Source of the DNA: Candidatus Omnitrophota bacterium
GTDB taxonomy: Bacteria > Omnitrophota > Gorgyraeia > Duberdicusellales > 4484-171
Length of the DNA: 19,492 nucleotides
NCBI GenBank assembly: GCA_028702365.1
Contig: JAQVOZ010000005.1
Span: 1 to 19,492 of the forward strand
Direction: 5' to 3'
The translations under genes and the position numbers were made by a program. A model generated the notes under the pieces. It was not told the origin of the DNA and ran no database searches. It saw only the letters and a list, made by a program, of their open reading frames with translations. Of the stretch, positions 7,528 through 14,699 are shown piece after piece. How positions within the stretch are numbered: position 1 is the first letter of the stretch; each line of letters starts with the position of its first letter.

Positions 7528-9065
7528 TAGAATTCAGAAATTACGCTCATTTCAATCCTATTATTTCTATAATCTTTTTCTTGTTCTTTAGAGCTCCTGT
7601 TTTCAAAAACATAACCTAAGCCAAACATAAGCCATTCTTTGAATTTATATTCCGGCCTAAACGACACTTGCCAATAATTATCTTTAGTCTGCAAATCAGA
7701 ACCTCTCTGCCAAAAACCGACACTGCTTTTTAGCATTAATTTCTTCAAAAAAGGAGGTAAATAACTAAGACCCATGGAAACTCCTTGATATTTAGTCATG
7801 CCTGCGCTAATTAAGTTAATATTGCCCAATCCTTTTACCGCATTCAAACTATAATGTAAACGAGGCGAAGCCTTATATGTCACTACAGCGTTATACAAAG
7901 CTCCGCTCGGATCCTTTAAATCCTTCCTTTTACCAAAATTATAACCTACTTTAATCGTACCATCAAGTTTTCTAAGAATTTTCCCATTCAATCCCACTCC
8001 GGGCCTGTCATAGTCAAAATTTTTGCTTGGGTCTTTATTATAATTGAGCCAGCCATGCGCATATTCGGCAAAAAGTTTTGTTTTCGGGAAAATTTTCATC
8101 GAACTTCTCAAAGCGATTACATCCTTGGCGCGGTTTGACGATTTAAATTCCTCATCTTCGTATCCATACAAACTTTTATTATACTGCAAATCAATATCAA
8201 GCCTATTAAAAGTAACTCGGACATCCTGGCTCATTTGATGCCGCCAATAATCGACAAATTCGCTTATCTCCTCGTCGTCAAGATCGCTAGGGGTGCCTCT
8301 CAGGCGCTTGCTGGCCGCTGAAGTAATAAAACTTACCTTCCCAAAGCCATATTTGGCAAAACCTGATACAAAAGGGCTTTCATGGTCATGTTTACGATTT
8401 TTTGTATACCTTAAGACTTCAAATCCGGTATTTAAATATGCGTCAAATTTTTTTGGGCTGGTTTTACTTTTAATTTCAAAGCCAGGATATAATTTTGTTA
8501 TATAATCATATGTTTCTTTGCCTTTGACGTGGTAAATATTATCATTGAATTCTCCAATTCCAATTATATAAGGATGTGTGTTTTTTAATACACCTTTTAG
8601 GTAATTGGGTTTTTCTACTACTGTTGCTTCCTGTTTTTCTTTAATTTCTTTTTTTAACTCCTCTTTCTTGGCTAAAGCTTCTTTTTCTTTTGATTTATCG
8701 GTAGCCTTAACAAAAGACAGCTTAGTTCCGTAAAGTTTCTCCTTTTGTTTTGATGACAATGTTACCTTATTTATTTTTCCGCTATTTTCCTTTAAAGCTT
8801 TTTTTATTGTTTGTTTTCTAACCAAAGCTGCCTTATCTGCTTTTTTTTGATTGCTTTTCATCTGTATTAGTTTCTGGGATTTTGATTTAGGAAAATCTTC
8901 CTGGGGAAATTTTTTTTCTTCTTGCGATACCGCTTTTTTTTCTGGTTGTTTTTTCTCGTCTACAAAGAAATCAAGAGTATACGAAACAAGCTCTTTCCGC
9001 GATAGTTCCGCATAGACTGTATTAAATATGAACAAATTAATACAAAAGGCTAAAAGTATTTTCAC
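7527..9065 (-). CDS. Predicted outer-membrane beta-barrel protein of the polysaccharide export operon
   Basis: The 512-residue protein begins with a Sec signal peptide (MKILLAFCINLFIFNTVYA, then ELS). A very Lys/Glu/Gln-rich, low-complexity segment (about 25-150) follows. The rest (about 155-512) alternates polar and aromatic/hydrophobic residues, with repeated short strands ending in turns such as GKRKDLKDPSG, as in a transmembrane barrel of about 16 or more strands. It ends in phenylalanine (EMSVISEF), the usual BAM recognition signal. Barrels of the BBP2 type occur in exopolysaccharide and exosortase-associated clusters. I infer that it is the outer-membrane exit channel for the SLBB protein encoded next. 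The start is GTG at 9065, chosen because it gives the signal peptide. The charged segment may be a periplasmic linker or bind the anionic polymer. Confidence 0.82.
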   Translation of the reverse strand: MKILLAFCINLFIFNTVYAELSRKELVSYTLDFFVDEKKQPEKKAVSQEEKKFPQEDFPKSKSQKLIQMKSNQKKADKAALVRKQTIKKALKENSGKINKVTLSSKQKEKLYGTKLSFVKATDKSKEKEALAKKEELKKEIKEKQEATVVEKPNYLKGVLKNTHPYIIGIGEFNDNIYHVKGKETYDYITKLYPGFEIKSKTSPKKFDAYLNTGFEVLRYTKNRKHDHESPFVSGFAKYGFGKVSFITSAASKRLRGTPSDLDDEEISEFVDYWRHQMSQDVRVTFNRLDIDLQYNKSLYGYEDEEFKSSNRAKDVIALRSSMKIFPKTKLFAEYAHGWLNYNKDPSKNFDYDRPGVGLNGKILRKLDGTIKVGYNFGKRKDLKDPSGALYNAVVTYKASPRLHYSLNAVKGLGNINLISAGMTKYQGVSMGLSYLPPFLKKLMLKSSVGFWQRGSDLQTKDNYWQVSFRPEYKFKEWLMFGLGYVFENRSSKEQEKDYRNNRIEMSVISEF

Positions 9066-9080
9066 TTTTGTATTATGCTA

Positions 9081-9623
9081 TTAGCTATTTGTCTTGCTCT
9101 TAACCAGGCTTATAGCTATTGAAAATAACAAGGAAGTGTTAACGATATTTAACCAGGTTGCCGCTTTGAAAAAAATAACCGGAATCAAATTAAATCTTGT
9201 AGACAAAGCAATAATGCCGGCAATTGCTGCAAAAATAATAAAAATTGCCGCTAACGTTTTCATATCGTCCTCCTTTGTTTTATACGCTGTATTTTCTATC
9301 TTCCTGTCTATAATTTTTTTAATGTCGCCATTCAAATTCAGGAACTGAACAGCCACATCAAACCCGCCAACTGTTTTTAGCTTGCCCGTCCTTAAAACTT
9401 TAGCCTTTATTTTTACGGAATCCGATGATGGCGGAAAACTTATATCCAGCCCTAAATTACTTCCTGGTTTTATATATTCATTTGAGTGAAAAAGGACACC
9501 GCCTGCGCTTATGTTTCTCACAAAAGAAAGTGTCCCTTCTTTACCTCCCTCATCAAGCAATTTATATTTTAGAAGGTGATGCGCGCTCAACCTTAAAAAC
9601 TGTCTTTTGTCTTTTTTAAACAT
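9081..9623 (-). CDS. PilZ domain protein with a C-terminal two-helix membrane tail
   Basis: PilZ domains bind cyclic di-GMP. The binding residues are all here: RQFLR gives R7-x-x-x-R11, and NISAGG gives N37-x-S39-x-x-G42. The domain occupies about residues 5-110. Residues about 122-180 form two hydrophobic helices (around 123-140 and 155-173) ending in a short basic tail. The gene starts 5 bases after the TPR gene and ends 15 bases before the barrel gene, inside the polysaccharide operon, so c-di-GMP sensing for polymer assembly or export is the likely role. A strong internal Shine-Dalgarno site precedes Met121, so a separate 60-residue membrane protein may also be made from the same frame. 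Confidence 0.88.
   Translation of the reverse strand: MFKKDKRQFLRLSAHHLLKYKLLDEGGKEGTLSFVRNISAGGVLFHSNEYIKPGSNLGLDISFPPSSDSVKIKAKVLRTGKLKTVGGFDVAVQFLNLNGDIKKIIDRKIENTAYKTKEDDMKTLAAIFIIFAAIAGIIALSTRFNLIPVIFFKAATWLNIVNTSLLFSIAISLVKSKTNS
9264..9276 (-). promoter_or_regulatory. Internal Shine-Dalgarno site before Met121 of the PilZ gene
   Basis: Minus-strand AAAGGAGG (9276-9269) lies 5 bases before an in-frame ATG at 9263. It is one of the two strongest ribosome binding sites in the window. Translation from it would give a 60-residue two-helix membrane protein (MKTLAAIFII and on) ending at 9081. Confidence 0.6.
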
Positions 9624-9628
9624 TTGTA

Positions 9629-11368
9629 TTATTGTGCTTTATATCCTAATTTTAATTCTATCTGCCTAAGATACCAGTTTGACTGTCTAAATTTTGGCTG
9701 TAATAATTCTACGTTCATAAATTCTTTTCTGGCGTATTCATAATCGCCTAAACTAAAATACGCAACCGCTAAGTTGTAATGAGCATCCCTGTAGTCGTTC
9801 TTAAGGGCAATTGCTTTTATGAAATTACTCTTGGCTTCATTATACCTGCCCTGTGCCCACAATACATAACCTAAATTATTGTAGGCATAGGCGTAATCGG
9901 GCTTAATTCTTATAGTTTTTACAAAATATTCTTCCGCAAGTTTATATTTTTTTCCCAGCAAATAAAGCGTAGCCAAATTATAATTGTAGATATAAGAAAA
10001 ATGGTACACATCAACTGCTTTCTTATATTGTTCTATGGCTTCGTCTTTCATTCCCAGGTTAAAATATATAAAACCCAAATTAGCAATTGCCTCATAATCG
10101 TCAGGGTTAAGCGCAATTGCTTTTGCCCCTTCCGTTATTGCCTCTTCAGGATTTTTTAAAAAGCAAAACGCCAAAGCCTTGCCTACGTAAGAAGTGCTGT
10201 GTTTGGGATATAGCGCAAGGGCTTCGTCGAATTTGTCCAATGCTTCCTTGTATTTGTCATCCAAAGATTGTTTGTATCCTATCTCAAGCAATCCAAAGCC
10301 CACTTTACAATATTGCCATGCCATATCTGGGTCTATTTTATTCTCAATAAAGGAAGTTAATTCTATTTTCGGCACATCTTTTTTTAATACGTTAAAGGTT
10401 TCATTTGCTTTTTGCGGATTTTGTAAATCATACAGATAAGCGTAACCCGCACGAAATTGAGAAAGTTGCGGTATTTCCAGGGACGGGTCGAGCCTAAAAA
10501 GATCTTCAAATAAAGCTATTGCTTTATTTGTTTCTCCGCTTTTGTATAAACAATCTGCTTCCTGGTAATAAGCAAACAATTTCCACTCTTTTGGCAATTG
10601 TTCTTTTATCTTGCCGAAAGTTTGCGCGGCTTTCACAAAATCTTTTTTGCATTTGTAAAGGACACCCAGGAAAAATTCCGTTTTTACAGCTTTTATGTTT
10701 TTAGAATTGACTTCTATCGACCTATTGAAATATTTTTCTGCCGACACCCAATCCTTTAATAACAAATATAATTTTCCTATTTCCACGTATCTATCCTGTA
10801 ATTCTTCTCCTTTATATTTTGATATGCCTTTTTCTATTTTGACGATTTGCGATTTCAACGATGCTTCGTTTACCTCTCTTTTACCGGGAAACAGCTTTAT
10901 CGATATATTATCCAATAGATTAACAAGTGCGGGCCTGCTGGCTATTTTTTTGTTGATTGCCTGGGTTATGAAATGCTTTATGTCGTTAATTTGTGAGCTC
11001 TTTGATATTTTTTCTGTAATTACTGCTGAAAAATCTATATCAGCCGCAGAGGATAATTTTACTGCATATTCTTTTGTCTGCTTTTGCGCTTTTAATTCCT
11101 GTTCAACAATTTGCTGGGAGAGCTCTAATTTTACCGCAAAAGCAAGATCAAAATCTCCCTTGGCCAACTCATCTAAAAAAGAATCATCCAATATGCCCGT
11201 TATCCTTTTAACGTCGGTTAAACTCCTGGCTGTTTCTAAATCACGGAGTGAAATCTTAAGGTTCGCTAATGAAGAATCCAGAAGGTAATGATTGTAGCCG
11301 AGAAAAAAAATAAAAGCGCAGAAAAAAGCAATAATTGTAGGTATAAAATGCCGTAATATTTTTTTCAT
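9629..11368 (-). CDS. Large membrane-anchored TPR-repeat protein, first gene of the export operon
   Basis: The 579-residue protein has one N-terminal membrane helix (about 8-24) followed by periplasmic sequence. Residues about 30-185 are helical with no clear family. TPR units then run in two blocks, about 190-300 and 360-570. They include IEVNSKNIKAVKTEFFLGVL, IALNPDDYEAIANLGFIYFN, IRIKPDYAYAYNNLGYVLWA and IALKNDYRDAHYNLAVAYFS, with the W/L-G-Y-A-P consensus spacing of 34 residues. It probably scaffolds the export machinery, as TPR proteins do for alginate and cellulose export (AlgK, BcsC); that is inference from context. The ATG at 11368 lies only 7 bases from a strong -10 element, so its mRNA is likely leaderless. 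The PilZ gene follows after 5 bases. Confidence 0.88.
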   Translation of the reverse strand: MKKILRHFIPTIIAFFCAFIFFLGYNHYLLDSSLANLKISLRDLETARSLTDVKRITGILDDSFLDELAKGDFDLAFAVKLELSQQIVEQELKAQKQTKEYAVKLSSAADIDFSAVITEKISKSSQINDIKHFITQAINKKIASRPALVNLLDNISIKLFPGKREVNEASLKSQIVKIEKGISKYKGEELQDRYVEIGKLYLLLKDWVSAEKYFNRSIEVNSKNIKAVKTEFFLGVLYKCKKDFVKAAQTFGKIKEQLPKEWKLFAYYQEADCLYKSGETNKAIALFEDLFRLDPSLEIPQLSQFRAGYAYLYDLQNPQKANETFNVLKKDVPKIELTSFIENKIDPDMAWQYCKVGFGLLEIGYKQSLDDKYKEALDKFDEALALYPKHSTSYVGKALAFCFLKNPEEAITEGAKAIALNPDDYEAIANLGFIYFNLGMKDEAIEQYKKAVDVYHFSYIYNYNLATLYLLGKKYKLAEEYFVKTIRIKPDYAYAYNNLGYVLWAQGRYNEAKSNFIKAIALKNDYRDAHYNLAVAYFSLGDYEYARKEFMNVELLQPKFRQSNWYLRQIELKLGYKAQ

Positions 11369-11375
11369 TACTTTT

Positions 11376-11403
11376 ACTATACCATTGTTTTATGCACTGT
11401 CAA
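11376..11403 (-). promoter_or_regulatory. Sigma-70-type promoter of the polysaccharide export operon (probably leaderless)
   Basis: On the minus strand TTGACA (11403-11398) is separated by 16 bases from TATAGT (11381-11376). The ATG of the TPR gene follows after just 7 bases (AAAAGTA), with no Shine-Dalgarno sequence. A start site 6-8 bases past the -10 would coincide with the ATG. Confidence 0.72.
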
Positions 11404-11445
11404 CACAAAGCAGAACCCAAGGGGTAAAATGTAATGGCAATATGG

Positions 11446-11928
11446 TTATTTTGAGTTACTTGACTTGCTTTTTTTAAACTTTCGGCCTCCATACTTAAGC
11501 AATTTTTTGGAGAACATATATAAATAATATATAAGGAGGCTCGAAACTAAAATATTTACTATAATGCTTACGATAATTATAGGTTTTTCCGCTGTGGGAA
11601 AAGCTGCTTTTTCTCCTTTTATGTCCAGGAACGGAGTTTTGCCAAAAAATATCCGGCTATTGTTTATAACGAAAAACAGCTGAAAAATAAGCGCCAGAAT
11701 AAACCCTGCAAGCCTCATGTGCTTTATCGCGTCATAGAGAAAATACAAAAACACAATAAACAGCATTGTTGCAATACATGCTGAAAAGCAGGTTATTTTT
11801 TGCCCGAATAGGTAAGCAGTAGTAGAAAAAGCGCATAAAGACAGTATGTGCAAAATGACCAAAAAAAGATAGAATCTGGAAAGAATAATTATACCTAACT
11901 CTTTTGACGACAATATGTTATGCTTCAT
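11446..11928 (-). CDS. Four-helix membrane protein of unknown function
   Basis: I do not recognise a family. The 160-residue protein has four hydrophobic segments (about 10-35, 40-63, 68-90 and 118-142), separated by short loops. The longest loop (about 90-115, containing FFGKTPFLDIKGEKAAFPTA) lies between helices 3 and 4. The C-terminal tail is basic and serine-rich (KKLLKYGGRKFKKSKSS), which by the positive-inside rule puts it in the cytoplasm. The start chosen is ATG at 11928; a TTG two codons earlier (11934) is also open, but neither has a clear Shine-Dalgarno sequence. It diverges from the small secreted-protein gene, and its start overlaps that gene's -35 box. It may belong with the export operon 78 bases downstream, but that operon has its own promoter. 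Confidence 0.7.
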   Translation of the reverse strand: MKHNILSSKELGIIILSRFYLFLVILHILSLCAFSTTAYLFGQKITCFSACIATMLFIVFLYFLYDAIKHMRLAGFILALIFQLFFVINNSRIFFGKTPFLDIKGEKAAFPTAEKPIIIVSIIVNILVSSLLIYYLYMFSKKLLKYGGRKFKKSKSSNSK

Positions 11929-11956
11929 TGACAATAACAGATTTTTGTGGTATCTT
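11928..11956 (+). promoter_or_regulatory. Sigma-70-type promoter of the small secreted protein
   Basis: TTGACA (11928-11933) is followed by a 17-base spacer and TATCTT (11951-11956). Transcription would start about 10 bases upstream of the ATG at 11975, with a purine-rich AAGGGGG ribosome binding site just before it. The -35 box overlaps the start codon of the divergent membrane-protein gene. Confidence 0.65.
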
Positions 11957-11974
11957 TAAAACAAAGGGGGCAAA

Positions 11975-12226
11975 ATGTTTACAAAAGCAATATTTTCAAT
12001 ATTTATGGTAATTATGCCGTTCTATGTATTCAGCCAGCCTGTTACAGCGAATCCCGACGAGAATACTGCTTCTCCGAAGGTTTCAATTGAAGAACAGAAA
12101 ACATCGGAAGATGGGAAAAAATCATTAAAAGACATGGTTGTCACTGAACCCCAATTCCCGAGCATTACAACTACGGAAGAAAAAGAGAAAGTCTTGACCG
12201 CAGAAGAAAACGAACAAAAAAAATAA
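11975..12226 (+). CDS. Small secreted or periplasmic protein of unknown function
   Basis: This is the only plus-strand gene I accept. Its 83 residues begin with a Sec signal peptide (MFTKAIFSIFMVIMPFYVFS, with likely cleavage near QPVTA). The mature part is hydrophilic and disordered-looking, rich in Glu, Lys, Thr and Ser (ASPKVSIEEQKTSEDGKKS, ending in KVLTAEENEQKK). There is no lipobox cysteine and no domain I recognise. It is supported by a promoter with both hexamers at 17-base spacing and an AAGGGGG ribosome binding site 5-6 bases before the ATG. It sits alone between the GGDEF gene, which it faces tail to tail with a 15-base gap, and a divergent membrane-protein gene. Its function is unknown. 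Confidence 0.7.
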   Translation: MFTKAIFSIFMVIMPFYVFSQPVTANPDENTASPKVSIEEQKTSEDGKKSLKDMVVTEPQFPSITTTEEKEKVLTAEENEQKK

Positions 12227-12241
12227 CTTCTCTTTTTTGAT

Positions 12242-13543
12242 TTATTCCTCTTTCCGCTGGTCTAAAACAAAACAACTCTTTTCAAGTTTTTTGGCTTTTT
12301 TCTTAATTTCTGCGGCAATATTTGTGACCTCTGCATAGCTTGTTATGCGGCGGAATTCGTTGCTAATCCCCGCCAAGGAAATAGTCATTATAGGGAATTG
12401 TTTTACTGAACCGTCGCGCGCATGGGCGACTATAAAACCCCGCTCAAGGTCCTCGTTATCAAACAAACTCCGGATACGCTTGTCGAACTCTGAGATTATA
12501 TAATCGGTGATACTTTTGGCTTGCTGGGGCGTTGTAATAAGAAGAAAATCATCTCCTCCTTCGTGCCCGATGAAATCTTCGCTATTTCCTTTGACTTTTA
12601 TTGCTTCTTTAAAAATTTCTCCGGTCAAAGTTATTGCTTCGTCTCCTTTTGCAATTCCATATTTATCGTTATAAGCTTTAAAATTATCTAGGTCGCAATA
12701 AATAACAGTAATTTTTTTTTCTTGGCTTATTCTTTTTTCTATCTCTTCTCTTATTACAATGTTGCCCGGCAATTTGGTCAATGGATTTGCATTCTCTGCC
12801 CGTTCTTTCATCTTTATTAATTCGTCGGTCATAAAATTAAATGTTTTCGCAAGGGCCTCCAATTCATCACTGGTTGCAACGTTTACACGCAAATCCAGCC
12901 GGCCTGATGCAATAATCTTTGCAGCGTTGCTAAAAACTTTTATCGGCCCTATTACCAGCCGCGATAAAGACATAGCAAGAATTACGTTCAGCAAAATGAG
13001 CAGGGCACCGATAATAAAAGCTGGCTGATATACGCGCGCATATGCCTGCCAAATATCTCCTAAAGAAAAAAATATCCGCACAAAAAATTTAGTGCCATCC
13101 TGTTCCTGCAATACAACATATTGCGAAAGAGTTTTGGTGGTTTCGTCTATAAATATTTCATCGTCCAGGGCTTTTCCTTCGTTTGCTTCTTTAATTGCAT
13201 GGGTATCGTTGAAGTCTCCTTTTGCACCTTCTAACTCTTTTTTCGTTGAAAAAACGACATTGCCTTCTTTGTCCAACACATAAGCTTCCACTATTTCATT
13301 AGCTTCTTTTAACGAATTAATTTTCCTGCTAAAAAATTTTATCCTCTCTGCGGGAGGGACATTTAAAATAGAAATTTTGTCCCAGGTATTTTGCAAAATA
13401 AGCGAAATTACCGTGGCATTCGTTTCTTTAATTTTATTAATAGTATGTATTTCGTGGGAAAGTTGGATGAAAACAAACAATGCAATAGTAATTATGGTAA
13501 AAATAGCAAGAATTAAAATTATTCTGTTTTTTAAAGTAAACAT
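12242..13543 (-). CDS. Membrane sensor with HAMP and GGDEF (GGDDF variant) domains, probable diguanylate cyclase
   Basis: With the ATG at 13543 the protein has 433 residues. Membrane helix 1 (about 6-27) is followed by an extracytoplasmic sensor domain (about 28-170, with VEAYVLDKEGNVVFST as in Cache folds) and helix 2 (about 173-193). A HAMP linker (about 194-248) and a GGDEF domain (about 250-425) follow. The catalytic domain has NPLTKLPGN (253-261), YCDLDNFKAYND (metal Asp 284) and FIGHEGGDDF with GGDDF at 329-333. This GGDDF wording occurs in a known subgroup with NPLTxLPGN openings and may still make c-di-GMP; activity is not certain. The usual RxxD inhibitory site is absent (NSED). An open frame extends 12 codons upstream from a TTG, but that overlaps the preceding gene and the putative -10, so the shorter start is preferred. 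Confidence 0.88.
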   Translation of the reverse strand: MFTLKNRIILILAIFTIITIALFVFIQLSHEIHTINKIKETNATVISLILQNTWDKISILNVPPAERIKFFSRKINSLKEANEIVEAYVLDKEGNVVFSTKKELEGAKGDFNDTHAIKEANEGKALDDEIFIDETTKTLSQYVVLQEQDGTKFFVRIFFSLGDIWQAYARVYQPAFIIGALLILLNVILAMSLSRLVIGPIKVFSNAAKIIASGRLDLRVNVATSDELEALAKTFNFMTDELIKMKERAENANPLTKLPGNIVIREEIEKRISQEKKITVIYCDLDNFKAYNDKYGIAKGDEAITLTGEIFKEAIKVKGNSEDFIGHEGGDDFLLITTPQQAKSITDYIISEFDKRIRSLFDNEDLERGFIVAHARDGSVKQFPIMTISLAGISNEFRRITSYAEVTNIAAEIKKKAKKLEKSCFVLDQRKEE

Positions 13544-13549
13544 ATATAT

Positions 13550-13573
13550 ATTATACCCTCTCTTTCCGGGAAT
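13550..13573 (-). promoter_or_regulatory. Candidate -10 element placed for leaderless transcription of the GGDEF gene
   Basis: A consensus TATAAT (13555-13550, minus strand) lies 6 bases before the ATG at 13543. It contains the TAA stop of the flavoprotein gene. A -35-like TTGGTT sits about 18 bases further upstream, matching only three of six consensus bases. No Shine-Dalgarno sequence is suitably spaced. The AT-rich context makes a chance match possible. Confidence 0.4.
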
Positions 13574-14675
13574 AACCAAGGCTGTTTTTGATTATCCTAA
13601 ACAGGATATTCAGAATATCTCCGGTTATGTCCGGCTGTTTAAGAAACTCCCATAAAAGCAGGGAATGATTTTCAAAATCTCCTTTTTTTTCAATTATATC
13701 GGTTCTTTTTTTAAGAAACGCAAATATTTTTTCGATATCAGGGTCTGTTAACTTGGAAAAGACATGGCGGAGCTGTAAGGAAAAATCGATTTCTTTTCCG
13801 AATTTATTGCTCCATAACATACTATAATCATCAAATTTTTCATTGATTATGCAGCCGCAAAGTATTTCGGCAGCACGCATGCCCATATAAATACCGCCAT
13901 AGCTTAAAGGTTTTATCTGGGAAGCGCTGTCGCCGACCAAAAAAATCCTTTCCCTGGACAAAGAAGAAAAATGAGTGAGAGGAACAATGCCTGCGAATTT
14001 TTCCAAAGTTTTCCCCTTTAGATTAATCTCTTCTATAAAATTTATTAAATCCTGGTAAGGATTTTTGGAAAGAACCCCTACCCGGACGATCTCATTTGAC
14101 TCCGGAATAATCCAGTAAAAATATGGTTTTTTGATGTAAACTTCTACCATATCAACATGCTCGAGCTTAACCTGCATGCGAAACTGCACGCCCTTAAGAT
14201 ACTGCGTATGATTTCCTGCGACACACTCCCTTAATACGGACTTGGCGCCTTCGGCGCCGACAACAATATCAGCTTCCAGATGGCCCCTGTCAGTTTCAAT
14301 CAAATAACTGCCATTTTGTTTTTCCAATCCTAAGAAACGCGTTTCAAAATTAATATTTAAATCGCGGCCTAAATGCTTATCAAACGTTTCCCTGTCTATA
14401 ACATAAGCTACTTCTTTTCGGCGGATAGAAATCTTTTCATTGTTCATATGGAAAACTGCACCGTTGATGGTATTTAATATGCATCTGTCGGACAAGGGAA
14501 TTTTAGTTTCTTCAAAGACTTTTTTTCCAACCAGCCCTGCGCAGTGTAAGGGCCTGCCAATTTCTTTATGCTCTTCAACAAGCAATGGATTTGCACCTTC
14601 TTTTTTTAAAAGCTGCGCAAGATAACAGCCAACGGGCCCTGCGCCAACAATGACTATTTGTTTTTTTTGTTTCAT
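13551..14675 (-). CDS. Geranylgeranyl-reductase-family FAD-dependent oxidoreductase
   Basis: The 374-residue flavoprotein has an N-terminal FAD-binding Rossmann motif, IVIVGAGPVGCYLAQLL (GxGxxG at 11-16) with the acidic end of strand 2 at VEEHKE. The family hallmark GRPLHCAGLVG (about 40-50) and a second FAD motif FLVGDSASQIKPLSYGGIYMG (265-285) follow. Relatives saturate isoprenoid chains: geranylgeranyl diphosphate or chlorophyll side chains in phototrophs, archaeal membrane lipids, or polyprenol carriers. Bacterial members outside phototrophs are mostly uncharacterised, so the substrate here is unknown. It starts 24 bases after the LPG-synthase-type membrane protein gene, which suggests a shared lipid- or lipid-carrier-related task. 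Its last codons overlap the probable -10 of the GGDEF gene. Confidence 0.88.
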   Translation of the reverse strand: MKQKKQIVIVGAGPVGCYLAQLLKKEGANPLLVEEHKEIGRPLHCAGLVGKKVFEETKIPLSDRCILNTINGAVFHMNNEKISIRRKEVAYVIDRETFDKHLGRDLNINFETRFLGLEKQNGSYLIETDRGHLEADIVVGAEGAKSVLRECVAGNHTQYLKGVQFRMQVKLEHVDMVEVYIKKPYFYWIIPESNEIVRVGVLSKNPYQDLINFIEEINLKGKTLEKFAGIVPLTHFSSLSRERIFLVGDSASQIKPLSYGGIYMGMRAAEILCGCIINEKFDDYSMLWSNKFGKEIDFSLQLRHVFSKLTDPDIEKIFAFLKKRTDIIEKKGDFENHSLLLWEFLKQPDITGDILNILFRIIKNSLGYSRKERV

Positions 14676-14699
14676 GCTTTTTATAACGTATCTATTGCG

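Noticed and set aside
10695..11288. A 197-codon plus-strand open frame
   Set aside because: It is antisense to the TPR gene, whose coding pattern is clear; the translated sequence shows no domain or signal.
13544..13579. A TTG start giving the GGDEF protein 12 more residues
   Set aside because: The extension overlaps the preceding gene, covers a consensus -10, and the shorter form starts cleanly just before membrane helix 1.
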